A DNA stretch of 64,000 nucleotides from Anastatus disparis (lineage: Eukaryota; Arthropoda; Insecta; Hymenoptera; Eupelmidae). Shown in pieces: positions 13,230 through 26,059 of the stretch; the first letter of the stretch is position 1; each line of letters begins with the position of its first letter. The notes below the pieces were generated by a model. The model did not search any database. It was not told where the DNA came from and saw only the letters and a program-made list of their open reading frames with translations. The translations under genes and the position numbers were made by a program. The stretch lies in assembly GCA_017163975.1 (NCBI GenBank), contig JAFFSR010000218.1, positions 2,542,001 to 2,606,000 of the forward strand, written 5' to 3'.

Positions 13230-15357
13230 AATTATTTCTATTAAGCTAATATAAATTTTAGTTTAGGATTAAGTCTTTGTTACTTAATACTTTAATACAT
13301 TAATTAGTAAAAAAGAGTTCGCTATTTATATTTAAACTAAAAAAAATAATTTCATCAGTTTTAATATAAAAACAATCTTAGATTAAGACAATTGTTAATA
13401 GTAATTATGTTGAAAATTTTTATAAAATTTTTGTAATATAACTTGTGTTAGAGAGCCTACTTATAGTTAGAAATTATAAAATTTTTCGCCAAATCCTTGT
13501 ATGATACGTGCCAGACAAAATTGGAATAATAAAAAAATTACAGATTTGTCTTTTCATAACTGTACGTAATTGTAGTAAAATTTAATAAAACATTTCTGCC
13601 CTTGTATATAATCCTTTTGTTTAATGATATCAAGTTTACATTGATTTATCATAAATATTTAAGTTAATAATTTCGTTTTCGTTACATTATGAATTAAGAT
13701 AGAAAATTTTTTTAATTGCAATACATGAAAAGATATTTTGTAAAAAATGTCATGTCTATGGTTAAAATTTAATACTTAAATTGATTAATTTACAATTCGA
13801 AATTATGGTGAAAAAGCTGTTGACTCATTGAAATCACAATGAATATGTAAATAAATAAATAAAATGATCAAAACTTAAGAAAATTCCAAAAAAATTTTAT
13901 TTTAACAATCTGAAAATTTTTATAAAATAATTTTAATATTCTACGTTTTAGCTTTGTTTCTTTCCTCAACATTGGCAAACGTTCTCTTTTCCAACTAACA
14001 GTAAGAAAAATTTCGTAACACTGCACATAAGAATAGATTTATATAAAAATGATCTCATATTATTAGCTTTTTTTTCTTCAATATTTCCAATGTTCTTTAA
14101 TAAAACTTTTAAATAAATGCATCAAGATGTATCGTATTGAAATAAAAAATTTATATAATAAACAAACAAATACATGATGCACATAATTATTACAATAAAC
14201 TTTTAGTCTTGTAATTACTTTCATTGGAAAGTCGACTGTTTGACCAGCGACAAATCTGGTGCCCACGCAAAATAAATATAGAATCATCAGCCGTTATTCA
14301 TAGCACCAAGCATAAGGCATTTTGAGGACACTAAATTAAACGTGTACATTAAAAGTACTTATTTTTACTACGTACAGGAAATTTTGATTTTACCTATCCT
14401 ATTAATTGAAAAATTATAAAAGCTTCATTTTATTTTTTAACAGATTTACTAGATTATTAAGTAATGCTTAATTGATTGAAGGTCATAATTCTAATAATTT
14501 TAATGTATCTGTAAAATTTGTAATAATAAATATTTAGATTACTATTTCATGAAATTTAATATTTTTTAGTACTTAAACAGAATAAAACCAAGTAGATTAG
14601 AAAGTTAGAGTATTATTGAAATTATATTTTAATAAAATATTTATGTTTCTTTTTAATAAAAATATAATTTATATAAAGATTAGATATAAAAAATTTTATC
14701 CAACTTTGTATTGAATAATATTGACATTGATGATTGTTACACAAGAGGACACGAAATATCAATTAACGAATTAGAATAGCAAAATTTTATTAAAAATTAT
14801 AATCTAAAAAAATTTTTTTCAATTAAAAATGAAAATAAAAACTAATTTGAAAAATATGTAATTAAATAAGTAATTATATTTTAGGGAAAAATTCTATAAT
14901 ACATATTTAATTGTACAATAATTTCTTAATAGTTCAAAATTCAACGAGATTTTTAATGATCTTGGAATTTCATAAGTCATATGAATTTTCTTTTTGCAAC
15001 TATTCTAATTAAATATCCAACAATTGCAATATTTATGTGTAAATAAATTCAGAAGGTTGATTAATCGTATCATGTAAACAAGGGAGGGGGGGGGGGTTAC
15101 ATAGAATTTACCGATAAATTTATGTAACATTTTACGAAAATCGAGTAAAATTTATTATGAAAAGATATTTGATGAAATTACTGTGTATACAGTAATTTTT
15201 CGTACGCACTTTAGAAAAAAGTCAAATAGCCTGCAAGTTCACATTAATAACTTTTAAAATCTTCATCACTCCTTTTAGTAATTCATGTTGAATTTTATTC
15301 TCAATTTTGCATCTTGATAAGATGGCATGAAATAATAAAAAAAGAAAATATAAAGTA
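13230..15357. other. AT-rich intergenic DNA, no gene seen
   Basis: AT-rich background with an isolated G run at 15084-15098. The minus-strand open frame at 14078-14287 has no recognisable features and I do not call it. Confidence 0.5.
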
Positions 15358-15565
15358 GAGATCGTCAGTGGCTCAGTCGGTAGAGCGATGGGTTCGTAAT
15401 CTCGAGATTCCGAGTTCGATTCCCGCTCTCGGCCGATTGATACAAGCACCACTGTATATCACACGTGCTTTGTTCACAAACACACTCAAACGACCTTCGT
15501 TGCTAATTAGCGCCATAATAATAGCAAACATATAGCGACGCTAAATAAAAAAAAAAAAAAAAGAA
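15358..15565 (+). repeat. tRNA-derived SINE, best-preserved copy
   Basis: The head keeps a tRNA layout: D-arm CTCAGTCGGTAGAGCG, anticodon-like loop TTCGTAA (CGT at the anticodon position) and T-arm GAGTTCGATTCCCGCTC. The body contains ACACGTGCTTTGTTCACAAA, the 3' block contains GTTGCTAATTAGC ... TATAGCGACGCTAAAT, and a poly(A) tail of about 17 bases follows. The tail suggests a relatively recent insertion. Confidence 0.88.
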
Positions 15566-15982
15566 TTAAATTTAGATCACATAAAATATTTTTTTTAGAT
15601 TTATCGCGAAATAAAAATAAAAATATATAGAATAGATTCTAGAAATTTTCTTTATCAATATTATCAAACTGTTTTTAGAATTTTATTTAAATTGATAATT
15701 AACAAACCATGGATTTTGCGTGTAAACTATAAATTTTCATGTGATTTGCTTTAGAAGAAAATAAATATAAATTTAACTAATAATCATATTGTAAAAAAAA
15801 GATTTTCATAAGATTATTATAAAAATATCCAAGTTCTTTCCCTAGTGTAAAGACAATCATACAGTCAAACGTATGTATTTCAAGTAACAAAACCTATAAA
15901 CGAAGAATCGAACTATGTTGCTAGGTAAAGGACAACCATAAGTAGGAAGTACTACATTGATAAAAATGTAGGAAAATTTAAT

Positions 15983-16297
15983 GCGAGTAATAGAAGTAAA
16001 TTTCAAGCAGGTACATCAAAAACTTTAAAATGTTAATGGATTTTAACGAACATGTAACCAAAACGTAAATTAGTTAACATGCACATAAGATTTAATCCGT
16101 AGTTCATCAAAATTTTATGCAAAACTCATGTACTTTTACTATACATAAAAATGAATTCTGAATCAAATTTGATGAACTACGAATTAAACCTTATATGTAT
16201 GTTAAGTAATTTACGTTTTAATTAAATGTTTGTAAAAATCTATTTATATTTTTAAGTTTTTGATGCACATGCTTGAAATTTGCTTCCATTGATTGCA
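15983..16297. repeat. long inverted-repeat (foldback) element
   Basis: Two arms of about 140 bp in opposite orientation. The left arm runs from GAAGTAAATTTCAAGCAGGT to TTCATCAAAATTTTATGC. The right arm is its inverse, with TTTGATGAACTACGAATTAA through GCATGTGC..TTGAAATTTGCTTCC reading the other way. There is no ORF, so this is a non-autonomous element or an inverted duplication. Confidence 0.75.
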
Positions 16298-16299
16298 GT

Positions 16300-19200
16300 A
16301 AATTCAAAGAAATATTTTAAACAGTGTAGGGAAATCGGAATAAATGATATTTTTTCGCATAGTTTTTGATTGATATTAAAAATTTATGGAATATTTTGCA
16401 ACCAATATTTGTAACTATTAGGAAATATGATTTAATATTTATTGATTAGCGAATGTAAGAACTGTATGAATTTTCATGCCTTTAATGTTTTTATATAAAA
16501 AAATAGCGTTATAGATATAATGACATTTTGATTAAATTTTAAACCTTATCGGATGTTAGTGTATTTCTAAAAGTTTTTTCATAAAAAAAAAACAATGCAA
16601 AATAATAGTTCACATTCTTTGAAATCAAAAAATTTACTAATTTTTCATAATTTTGCACATTTTTTTTAATTTTATAAATTTTCTTACTTTAGAATAAAAA
16701 TATTTTTTTATGGAAAAATAAGATATGATTACTGAAATTTTAGCCATATCGATAAAAATTTATCCATATATTAAATAAATTTTTAAAGTATTTTAATACC
16801 AAATAAACTTATATAGTACTTCAATACTAATAAGATTTAACAGAGTATATGTTTTAAAATGGTATAAGTTACATTAGCCAAACTTTTTGATTCAAATTTT
16901 ATATCTATAATTTGAATTGTTACGAATAATGCATAAGAACTTGATGCTGCAAAAGTAGAGTAAAAATGAAAAAAAAAAAGACAGTAAACATAAACCGTAC
17001 TTGATAATTCAACAAAACTTTAACTTTATAGATACCAAATCAGTAAAAAGTAATAATACAATTTAAAATTATTTATCCCTCATCAAGCCCTAATTATTTA
17101 TTATTTTATTTTATAACCTTTGAACTGATAACGGACTTCTAAATATATTTTTACCGTCAAATATAAAATATTATTTAACTTTCTATATAAATTTATATAT
17201 TTAATAAAAATAAATAGTATTCTAATAATATTGTCTTAACTTTATTACTTCTTAACTTTTCACTTTTTTATGCTTTTAACAAAGCATAAAATAAATTTTT
17301 ATTATTCATAATAATTTTAAATATTTCATGTAAGTTCCATATTTTGTATTACAAAACGCCACATACCAAAATACCACAGAACATATTCACCATCTGGTAC
17401 ATGCAACGTAAAAAAATATATGCCAAGCAGATAATTTTTGCATGGATTTTTGAAATTAAACACCGTTTTAAACTATTAAAAAATTGCTCCTACTTGAATT
17501 TCAGTAACAATTTCAAAAAATTAAAATATTTTTAGTGATTTTAATAAGAAGACCTTTTATTTACAATACTTTGATTAAATCCGAAAATAATTTTTACGAA
17601 AATATATTATACTTGAGTTGATAGTGTTAACTAGAATGTACTTTAAAAATTATAACCAAAATGAATCCTTAAAATTTCATTCACAGTAGTAGAAATCAAT
17701 GTTTTAAGGATAATGATACTATATTCAAACTTTTTTATACAAAAAATATTTAATTTTTGATCTACTTGTTATTAGAGTAAATTTAATAAAATTAAATTTT
17801 TGAAATCATACGTTACCATGTTTTCATCAAACATAACGTAAACCTAAAAGCTCAGAAAGCTCATCCCGCATATTTGAGTGTTGAATATAAAATTTATATT
17901 TTCGAAAAAAAAAAAATACTAACAAAAAAGTTATTAAATATTAGAAACAATAAAAATGATTCATTGTACAACTTTGGGTTTGAACAATTTTTCATCGTAG
18001 AAAAAAAAATAAGTTCTCTTCGAGGGTGCATATTGCAAAGTATAATCGACGTTCCTTTTCCGAAGTTATTAAAGATATAATAACAACCTACTTTATTTCT
18101 ATTTTTAAGTTTATAACGTAGAAAAAGAATAATAGAGTAATATACCTATCGATACTGAGACGCACAAGAAAGATAGAGTACAACATTATGTAAATATATT
18201 CAACGATTATATAATTTTTAATTATTTTAGAAATTAATGCAAGTTAAGCTTGATAGTTTTTATTTTAAGGATGAATTTTAAAAAATTTTTATTTCGATCT
18301 TGGGAGTATCGACGTAATTTAATTTAAACGAATAAATAGATTAACATCGCTAAAAAAGCGTTTTATCTTTTACTGGAAACTACTCATTTAACTTAGTTAT
18401 AATCTAGTTTTCAGTCCACTTTAAACACAATCAATTTTCATTAGCGTTATAGAAAGTTATAATTTACATTTACCTTTTTAAATACATCATCTTTCTCATT
18501 TTATGCAATTATTTTTTTTATAATAAGCCTTACGCTTTTCACTTTTTATAATTACCCATGCACATACTGTAATTAAAAAAAAATAATTTAATTTTTTCAA
18601 ATTAATCAACAATTTATGTTTTTCTGCTTTTTCAGTGATTTATTAACATGAATCTGATCAATAGTCGACTTAAAAAAACTATAGTTTTAAGTCGCACTAT
18701 TTTCCCAAAGCATTTTCATTTTTTTTGCATGCTTACGCCCTCTAACGTGCTATCGCAATATCAATAATTTTATCACAGCAACCTACTATTGACATTTAAC
18801 TAGATAAATAACAAATTTATGAGCGCGTTTTTAATGATGAGTCAAGATATCTATTGTATGATAAAATATTCAGTAGAACGAAAATAAAAACATGAGTCAT
18901 GTAACGAAGCGTCACAACAGGACTGTACTTTTATAACTACACAACAATTAGCACATGACAATCAGATAAAGATCCATGGTAGTTTTTTTTAATTTTTGAA
19001 TTGTATAAAAAGTACTGTGTTTTGTTCTAATAGTCAACTATTAGAAAATTTATATGGATAGGTATATAACCTTTGCATTTCTCAAAGTCGGCTAATAGTT
19101 CATATTAGACAAAATACATTACCGAAGCGCTCATTGGATTTTAAATGAACCACGAAATAATTTTTTTACGTAAGAATTGGAAAATGTGTTCTATTGAATA

Positions 19201-19840
19201 TTTTTTATTTTAGAATGTAAGAATACGGTTTTTTAACTTGCAAATAAATGATAGGTATTGGGATTCTGGCTTCTTTTCTAACTCTCATATACTTTTTTCA
19301 TATAAAATTACAAAAAAAGTCATATATCTATTTTAAAATTTTGAGGTTTTTTCTAGAAAAATTAATTTTAATTAAATCTTTTAAATGAATGATTCTATAG
19401 AAATTATTTTACCTACATGATGAAAAATTCAAATTATTTGATTTAAAAATAAAAACATTTAATTTAAAAGTTATAAGAAGAAAAAAAGATATGCAGAAAT
19501 TAAAAATAATAGAACGAGAACCAATGACAGTTTGTAAAGTTACTTCAGTTTATGTCCGCGGAATTCACCATTGGATTTTTATATACAAAAAATGTAAAAA
19601 TAAGTCTATCGCCCAAGGGCCATCGGATTATTTATTATTTTCAAAATTTTAAAAGTTAAAATTTTAGTAAATTTAGAACTGACTAATGGACGCCAAGGAC
19701 GTAATGTTGTTTACGTACCACTGCTATAACAAAAACAATATGGCGACCGAATCCAAGCGTAAATTCGGGCTCATGTTAAAGATTGATAAAAAAATTAAAA
19801 AATAGAATAATTAACTAATGAACGCAATTACATACATTTA
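16300..19840. other. AT-rich intergenic DNA, no gene seen
   Basis: The open frames at 17344-17535 and 17874-18080 are lysine-, isoleucine- and phenylalanine-rich products of AT-rich DNA without recognisable motifs. No supported gene. Confidence 0.5.
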
Positions 19841-19845
19841 ATTGT

Positions 19846-20101
19846 GTGGCATTAAGGAAAAGGGCATAAGCCACATCTTTTTCGGAAATCAAGATAAAAT
19901 TATTTTTATATTCTTTAGATGTTATTTTAACAGTTTGAGAACAATTGATTACTAACAATTATTTTTTCTAGTAAAATAATATATTTTAAAAAGGGCATAA
20001 GTCCATTTTAAGATCATAAATTTACACAAAGACATAAGTTTAAATCAAAATATCTCGAAAACTTTCTGAAGTGACTTATGCCCTTTTCCTAAACGCCACA
20101 G
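19846..20101. repeat. MITE with 30-bp terminal inverted repeats
   Basis: The left end TGTGGCATTAAGGAAAAGGG and the right end (reverse complement TGTGGCGTTTAGGAAAAGGG) continue as matching inverted repeats through GCATAAG(C/T)CAC. An extra internal copy of AAAAGGGCATAAGTC lies at 19990-20004. The size of about 256 bp without coding capacity fits a non-autonomous DNA transposon. Confidence 0.78.
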
Positions 20102-20601
20102 AATTTACTTATTATTCACATAATCGTTTAAACAATCACTAATCGTTTTAAAAGCCATTTCAATGAATTTTTTTGGTTATTTTGAAAAATATTGATTTTT
20201 AAAAAATATGATATAAAAATCATCTATTTTTCATGTATTATAATTTTTATTCTATATAGTTTTTATGAGAAAACGTTATTTCAAAATTATTTTATAAATT
20301 TTATCAGTAACATAATTTTGATAAATAAAAAGTTCTGTATTAAAATAAAGATATTACTGGATCAAAAAAACAAATTATGCTGGTAATTAAATATTGATAT
20401 AAGCATGAAAAATGTTAATAAATTTTACAATAAATTTATTGATTATAATTCTCGTTTGACATCATTCACCAAATTCTTTTTTTGTATTTTAACAAATTGT
20501 AGTAGATTTATATTAAATATTTAAAAATTTTTATAAAAATACAAAAATGAAAAAAATTTTTAGTACGCTTAAATTAATTTAAATTATAAAATATGTGTAA
20601 T

Positions 20602-21652
20602 TACATTGTAAAAAAGATTTGTAATTTCAACACACACAAGTGTTACGGATGGAACACAAATTTTTTCGTATTAAAATTTACAAATATTTTTTGTGTACTT
20701 TTCAAAGTTAAAATTTTAACACAAAAATTCATAAATAATACAAAATTTTGAGTAATAAAATTTGTGAATTTCACAAATTTATTTGTGTTAAAATGTAATA
20801 ATTGTAATGATGATGACATAACGTTTAATAAATAATAAATTTTTCGTATTTCTTTCTGCGAATATTTTTAATAGAAAGAGAGAGAGAGAGAAAGATAAGA
20901 AAAAGGATAAAATGATGGATCCTGAAGTGGATCAATAAAATCATAGATTTATAGATAAATGAATAGCCAAACGGGCTATAAAGTATATTTTTTTTATTTA
21001 CATTGTCCTTATATCGAATAATCTGCATGAATTATAAATAAAAAAAAAATATCACTTACTAAAATATCTTTTTCATGTACGTTATACAGTTTCATGAGTT
21101 TTGAAAATGGAGTTTCTTTAATATTTACAATATTAAATTTGTTCCTGTTCTCAATTAAATATCTCATAGGTTTTTTATAAATAGCGCAAGTCTTCCATAT
21201 TTTGTACATAATACAAACATCATTGATATAAAAAAAAGATACCATTTTACCAAAAAGAGGCAAATTATTCTCCAATCTGATGAAAATAAATTGATTAAGA
21301 TATAGTGCAATTTCTCTATACTCTACTTTATTCTCAGTATAAAGTTTAGTCCCAGTGTAAGTTTGTGATAAAATATTATAATTTTCTAACATACAAAGAA
21401 AAAAATTAATATATACACAATAAAATTTACCTTGCATGTATGGCATTTTTATTGTATATCATAATAATGCTAATATATAATTATTATAAGTATGAGATCA
21501 TTCGAATAACAAAGTACACACAGGTTTGTAAAATTAACAAACTCCATGTGTTAATTTTACAAAAATTTTTGTGTTAAATTTAAATGTACACAGAAATTTT
21601 TAAATTACAAAAAAATTTGACAAATTACACAAAATTTTTTACAGTGTACTTA
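20602..21652. mobile_element. putative DNA-transposon-like element with internal ORF
   Basis: The left end ACATTGTAAAAAAGATTTG and the right end (reverse complement ACACTGTAAAAAATTTTGTG) are similar and inverted. Subterminal blocks at 20640-20790 and 21518-21650 repeat ACACAAATTTTT-type motifs many times. An ORF of 145 codons lies between them. Target-site duplication is unclear, and the whole could also be two neighbouring MITEs around unrelated DNA. Confidence 0.45.
21009..21446 (-). CDS. hypothetical ORF inside the putative element
   Basis: A 145-codon frame starting with MPYMQGKFYC. I do not recognise the family. It is rich in F, Y, I, K and N, as expected from AT-rich DNA, but the C-terminal third (PFSKLMKLYNVHEKDIL) looks like ordinary protein. 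It is followed directly by a good donor-like GTAAGT near 21056, so the frame may represent one exon. It could be a decayed transposase fragment or chance. Low confidence. Confidence 0.22.
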   Translation of the reverse strand: MPYMQGKFYCVYINFFLCMLENYNILSQTYTGTKLYTENKVEYREIALYLNQFIFIRLENNLPLFGKMVSFFYINDVCIMYKIWKTCAIYKKPMRYLIENRNKFNIVNIKETPFSKLMKLYNVHEKDILVSDIFFLFIIHADYSI

Positions 21653-21659
21653 TTCAACT

Positions 21660-22770
21660 TATTTTTTTTTACAAAATATATTTATTTAGCACAAGAAGCA
21701 ATTAAATTTTTGTAACTCATTCCTAGGATGAATAAAGTAATATCTCGATTTTGGCTGAAAAAGGTGATATCTCGTTTTTAATTTCAGAAAGGTGATATAT
21801 CATTTGTTTTCGAAGAAAAATGGTATCACGACGAAAGAAGGTAATATCTCAAAAAACAATATTCTTTTTTTATTTATTGAACCATCAGTCGTAGCTAGAT
21901 TTAAACCACTAGATTTTCAAATTAACTCTATATTGTAGTTTAATACTCATGAATAATAGCGGAATAGCTTAATTTCTCGGCTACTATTAGAGACATCTAT
22001 ATAATAACCAAAGAATTTCTTTGAAAATATCCCTATTGTCCTAATAGCCTCATGTTGATTTTAACATAGATTAAAAATTTTTTAATTTTTAAGATCGAAA
22101 TTAATGTTATCATATGATGTAGCATTCATAGTCGTATGCTCTTACTCTGAACAATATATAATATTCAGTAAGTACATAAGCATATAAATTCATATTATAA
22201 TTGATAGTCTTTTGCATACTTCTGTTGTTCGATTTCACTTGTAATTATAAAAAATTGATCATTAGTTTTTTCCTAACTTCTTAAGAAAAACGGAATAGTT
22301 TATAAATAACTTGTCTATCATCAGAAAGATGAAAACAGTTCTATTTTAGATGTAGTAACATTAAAAAAAAAGAGAAAAAAAAGAAACGCAATATACTTAA
22401 CAATCAATGACAAAATTTCAAAATAACTATAAAAGTCTTCAAATTATTAAAAAAATGATTTGTGATTGTTTACAATAATTATTTGTATCTTCAATTATTC
22501 GCCTTTGTTGAAGTATGCATATAAACAATTAGCAAATTAAGTGCACTCGATAACGTCTATTAGTTAATCTTCATTTTTTATCAACTTTTAATTTTTTTAA
22601 TATGAGCCCGAATTTAAAAATTTTTAACGTTTAACCTTGACAGTTATTACTTTAAAATACGATAAAATATCCACTATTAAATATTTTTATTCCATTTCTT
22701 TGTGTTTACTTGTATATGAAGCGGCGTGCACTTATTAGTTATTCTAAACTATAACTTTTCGATCATATTT
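21660..22770. other. AT-rich intergenic DNA, no gene seen
   Basis: A short direct array near 21745-21850 repeats a GGTGATATCTCG-like phrase four times with variation. Otherwise nothing is recognised. Confidence 0.45.
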
Positions 22771-22774
22771 GAAA

Positions 22775-22995
22775 TAGTATATTTCGGTACTAGTGCGATA
22801 AAGTGATTTTTTACTCGTGTGGCGGTTTGCGCCCGAGCGAAGCGAGGGTGAAAAGGTCACACGAGTAAGAAATCACTTTCTCGCACGAGTATCGAACACT
22901 ATTTTTTGACACGACGTGTGAGAAGCTCCATTTTCGCACGTGTCACTTTGTACAGCGTGCGTGAAATCGAGCTTCTCGCACGGAGTGTCAAAAAG
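22775..22995. repeat. double-hairpin foldback element
   Basis: Two adjacent hairpins. The first (22775-22901) pairs GATAAAGTGATTTTTTACTC with GAGTAAGAAATCACTTTCTC around the GC-rich tip CGCCCGAGCGAAGCGAGGGT. The second (22902-22995) pairs TTTTGACACGACGTGTGAGA with its partner ending GCACGGAGTGTCAAAA. The architecture is the same as the elements at 25814-26015 and 38013-39172. Confidence 0.75.
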
Positions 22996-22999
22996 TTAT

Positions 23000-24690
23000 T
23001 AAAAGCTATAGTATTTCCATTAAATAGTTGCCACTAATTATTCCATCATTTCCTGAAGTCAGTCTATATATATCCCTTTCCGATATCTATTTGTTAATTT
23101 TTTAAAAATTTTTTATCAACTTTAAACTCTTTAATATATGTCTAGACTTACACTTGGGCTTGGCCACGTTATTTTCGGTGCGAAAGTTGCACATAAACAC
23201 ATCCGTGTACTTATACGTAGTAATGTATTATTTTAACTTTTTCAATTTTCGAAATAATGCGTGAATAATACTTTTTTTTTTTAGAAAATAGACTTATTTT
23301 AATTTTTTTACATACACAAATAGAACGGTCAAAGTGGTGAGTTGATACAACTTCAACAACTAACACTAACTTATTAACGTTCAAACTAATTTATTTTTTC
23401 AAAAATATTTTACTTTTATTGAAAGTTTTCAATTTTAATTTGAATGTAGTTTCGGAAAAAATCTTTTGGAATCATATCTCTAAAAGTTGTAAATTATTAA
23501 AGTTAATTTAATCTTATGATACCTTAAGTTTCAAGCAAAATATAATAATCTATAACTTAAAAAAATTAAATATTCAATCGAACAAATTCGGTTTTCTTTA
23601 TAACTTTATGTTAAAAAAAAGTATCCCAAAATTGGAAATAAAATTTGAGTTTCACAATGTCTTGATGCTTATTAGTTTAGAAATTAAATTTTTCTAGCTG
23701 TAAAAACAAAATCAACGAATGAAAGATGCTTGTTAATTTTATATAAATTAATCATGACCCGAGCAAAAAAGACAAAATTAAATGATTTTTATGAAAGAAT
23801 TTTGGAAATTGTACATATGCGACTTTATAATAAATGGAATTTTGAAAGAGTCATGTTATTGTTTTTATTATATATGATTCTAGTGTTTTTTATATTTTGA
23901 GCTAAAATTGTAGAGAACATTTTATAAAGTAAATCTCATTCCGTATAGTAAAGTTTATAGATTCAAAGTTTTACTTTCTAGATTAGAATTTACTGATCTA
24001 TATTTTGAAAGAATTTCATATTATAAATCAGTGCTACAGATATACAAGATTGATAACCATAACCTATATTTTTAAAATATTTCATAACTCCATTATGATT
24101 ATTTTATAAAAAATTTTTTTTTAATTATAACTTATTCGTATAAGATATTTTATTTACTTATTTTATTTTAATAATAATATCTTAGTTGAAAAAAAGTTTG
24201 GTGCTGATGGTTTTAACTCTTAAATGTCTAAACTCAAAGTAAAAAAGTAACGTTGAGCACGAGCTGCGTCAATTTACCGAAGTAATTATTCTTTTCCAAT
24301 ATTTTTCAATATCAGATAAAATTAATAAATATTTGTAAATTATAAATAATAATTTTCATTTTTTAAGTTATTAACACAATAAAATATTTGGCATATTTTA
24401 ATAACAATAGATATGCACTGATATCGATATGCGTAACGTGTCTGACTATCCCTAATCCGTAACTACTTACCTATCACAATAATCAAAAAATTTTGGCTAA
24501 TAAATTAATTTATACTTTTTATAATTGCATATACGTTAAATCAATAAGATTTTGATGAATATAAACTTATAAAAACGTAATGTGAAAATATTTTACGCTA
24601 ACGCTTTTAATAGGTTAATGCGTGACTGACACACGTGCCACCTGCATTTACTAACATCAAGCGCGCGCGGAAAATGTGTTACAGAAATGA
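23000..24690. other. AT-rich intergenic DNA, no gene seen
   Basis: No coding stretch, RNA gene or clear repeat was recognised between the foldback element and the next SINE. Confidence 0.5.
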
Positions 24691-24694
24691 AATT

Positions 24695-24885
24695 TTTTTT
24701 ATTTTTCTATTAGACGTTATTGTATTTATGCTGACATTGCGATGCAAATTAGCGACGACTATTTTAAAGTGTTTATGAACAAAGCACAAAAGTGCACTGG
24801 TGATTGTATCGATTCGGCGAGACCAAGATTCGAACTTGAGCTATCGAATTACAAATCCATCACTCGACCAAGTGAACTTTTGAAG
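24695..24885 (-). repeat. tRNA-derived SINE
   Basis: Minus-strand copy. On the plus strand it begins with a T-rich tail and ATTAGCGACGACTATTTTA, then TTTATGAACAAAGCAC, and ends with GATTCGAACTTGAGCTATC and the A-box remnant. The plus-strand open frame at 24742-24936 is the translation of the repeat. Confidence 0.8.
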
Positions 24886-24889
24886 ATGT

Positions 24890-25810
24890 TATTATCAAAT
24901 CTTGAACTTAAATATAGATCAAACCATATATATTAATATTGTTATCTGAACACTTTTGTTGAAAAATAATAAATAAAGGATAAAAATGAAAAAAAAAAAA
25001 ATTTTTGTCTAGTTCATTTTACAAATCAATTGCAGACTTTTTTCTTTTAGATATATCTTATACAATCAAATATTTAAATATTATGCATTTTAAAATAAAA
25101 AATTTATTTATATGTTTTATTTATAAACTCTTAAGACTTTAAAATATTACAGTTAATACTCTTCCAAACAATTTTAACAAGATTTCTTAATTTAAAAAAG
25201 TAAATCAATCATTCAAGATTTAATGTAAATAATTATTTACAATCAAACTCCTTAAATATTTAAAAAATTTTGTTTTGTCCTCTTTCAATAAACTGGTACA
25301 AATTTTGTTTAACTCAAGGGGTTTTTAAACTACAGTTCACAATGCAATCACATAAAAAATCCAAGTATTTGTTATGTAATTATTATGCGTATTGTGTATC
25401 ATAAATTATAGATGTATTTTTATTCTTGTGATTTTGTTCCTGAAGAGGATAACAAACCAGTTACCAACATGTCAAATCAATATGATACATTATTGTTTTA
25501 AATTTTTAGAAAATAATTATCAACGAGGATTTTCAAAATCATGGGATAAACTTTCAAAGTTAATCTCCCCAGGAATGGTTCGATGTATTGAAGTTGTTCA
25601 AATTAAATGTTCGTGTATTACATTTCGTGGCTCAAACACTGAAAACTTAATTTTTCCTATTTCCCGTTCACATTGTCGGATGTGAAAATTCACCTGAGAA
25701 ATTAACGAGTCGAACATCATGACTGCAGATTTCTTAACTGGTTATACATCCGAATGTTAATCGCTCTCAGGGCACTGGATATCTCTATCCTTTTCTAATA
25801 TAAAATAGTA
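24890..25810. other. intergenic DNA with an unexplained ORF
   Basis: Mostly AT-rich. A 97-codon plus-strand frame at 25392-25685 has a less biased second half (SWDKLSKLISPGMVRC) but no family I recognise and no supporting splice or promoter context. Sequence around 25520-25780 is slightly less AT-rich than its surroundings. Confidence 0.35.
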
Positions 25811-25813
25811 TAT

Positions 25814-26015
25814 TATGCACCTAGGGAGGCAAAATAAAGGACAGGCCATAGCACGAGTGAATTGACACCCGAGGCGAAGCCGAGGGTGGCAAACTCGTGC
25901 TATGGGTTGTCCATTTTACCTTCCGTGGTGCATATACGATTTTTTTTAGCAATGAGGCTAAAATTAGCACTTTTCGTTTTCCGTGCCGGGAGCAAAAGTG
26001 GTATTTTTAGCCCAC
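25814..26015. repeat. double-hairpin foldback element
   Basis: The first hairpin (25814-25934) pairs TATGCACC..GGAGGCAAAAT and CCATAGCACGAG with CTCGTGCTATGG and ATTTTACCTTCCG..GGTGCATA. Its tip is CACCCGAGGCGAAGCCGAGG. The second hairpin (25953-26015) pairs GGCTAAAATTAGCACTTTT with AAAAGTGGTATTTTTAGCC. Two tandem hairpins with a CGAAGC tip match the 22.8-kb and 38-kb elements in design but not in sequence. Confidence 0.75.
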
Positions 26016-26059
26016 TGTTAAAAAAATGTACTTTTTTTTGGAAAAACCAGTGAGAAAGT

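Noticed and set aside
15360..15432. tRNA-like sequence with D-, anticodon- and T-arm features (also in the other SINE copies)
   Set aside because: The acceptor stem is incomplete, the same head is followed by a constant non-tRNA body and A tail, and it repeats across the window. It is a SINE head, not a tRNA gene.
21745..21850. CRISPR-like or tandem array of a GGTGATATCTCG phrase
   Set aside because: Only about four variable repeats at irregular spacing in a eukaryotic genome, with no array structure.
25392..25685. 97-codon plus-strand ORF as a gene
   Set aside because: Its first third is AT-driven hydrophobic sequence, no family is recognisable and there are no supporting signals. It is kept only as a remark in the region entry.
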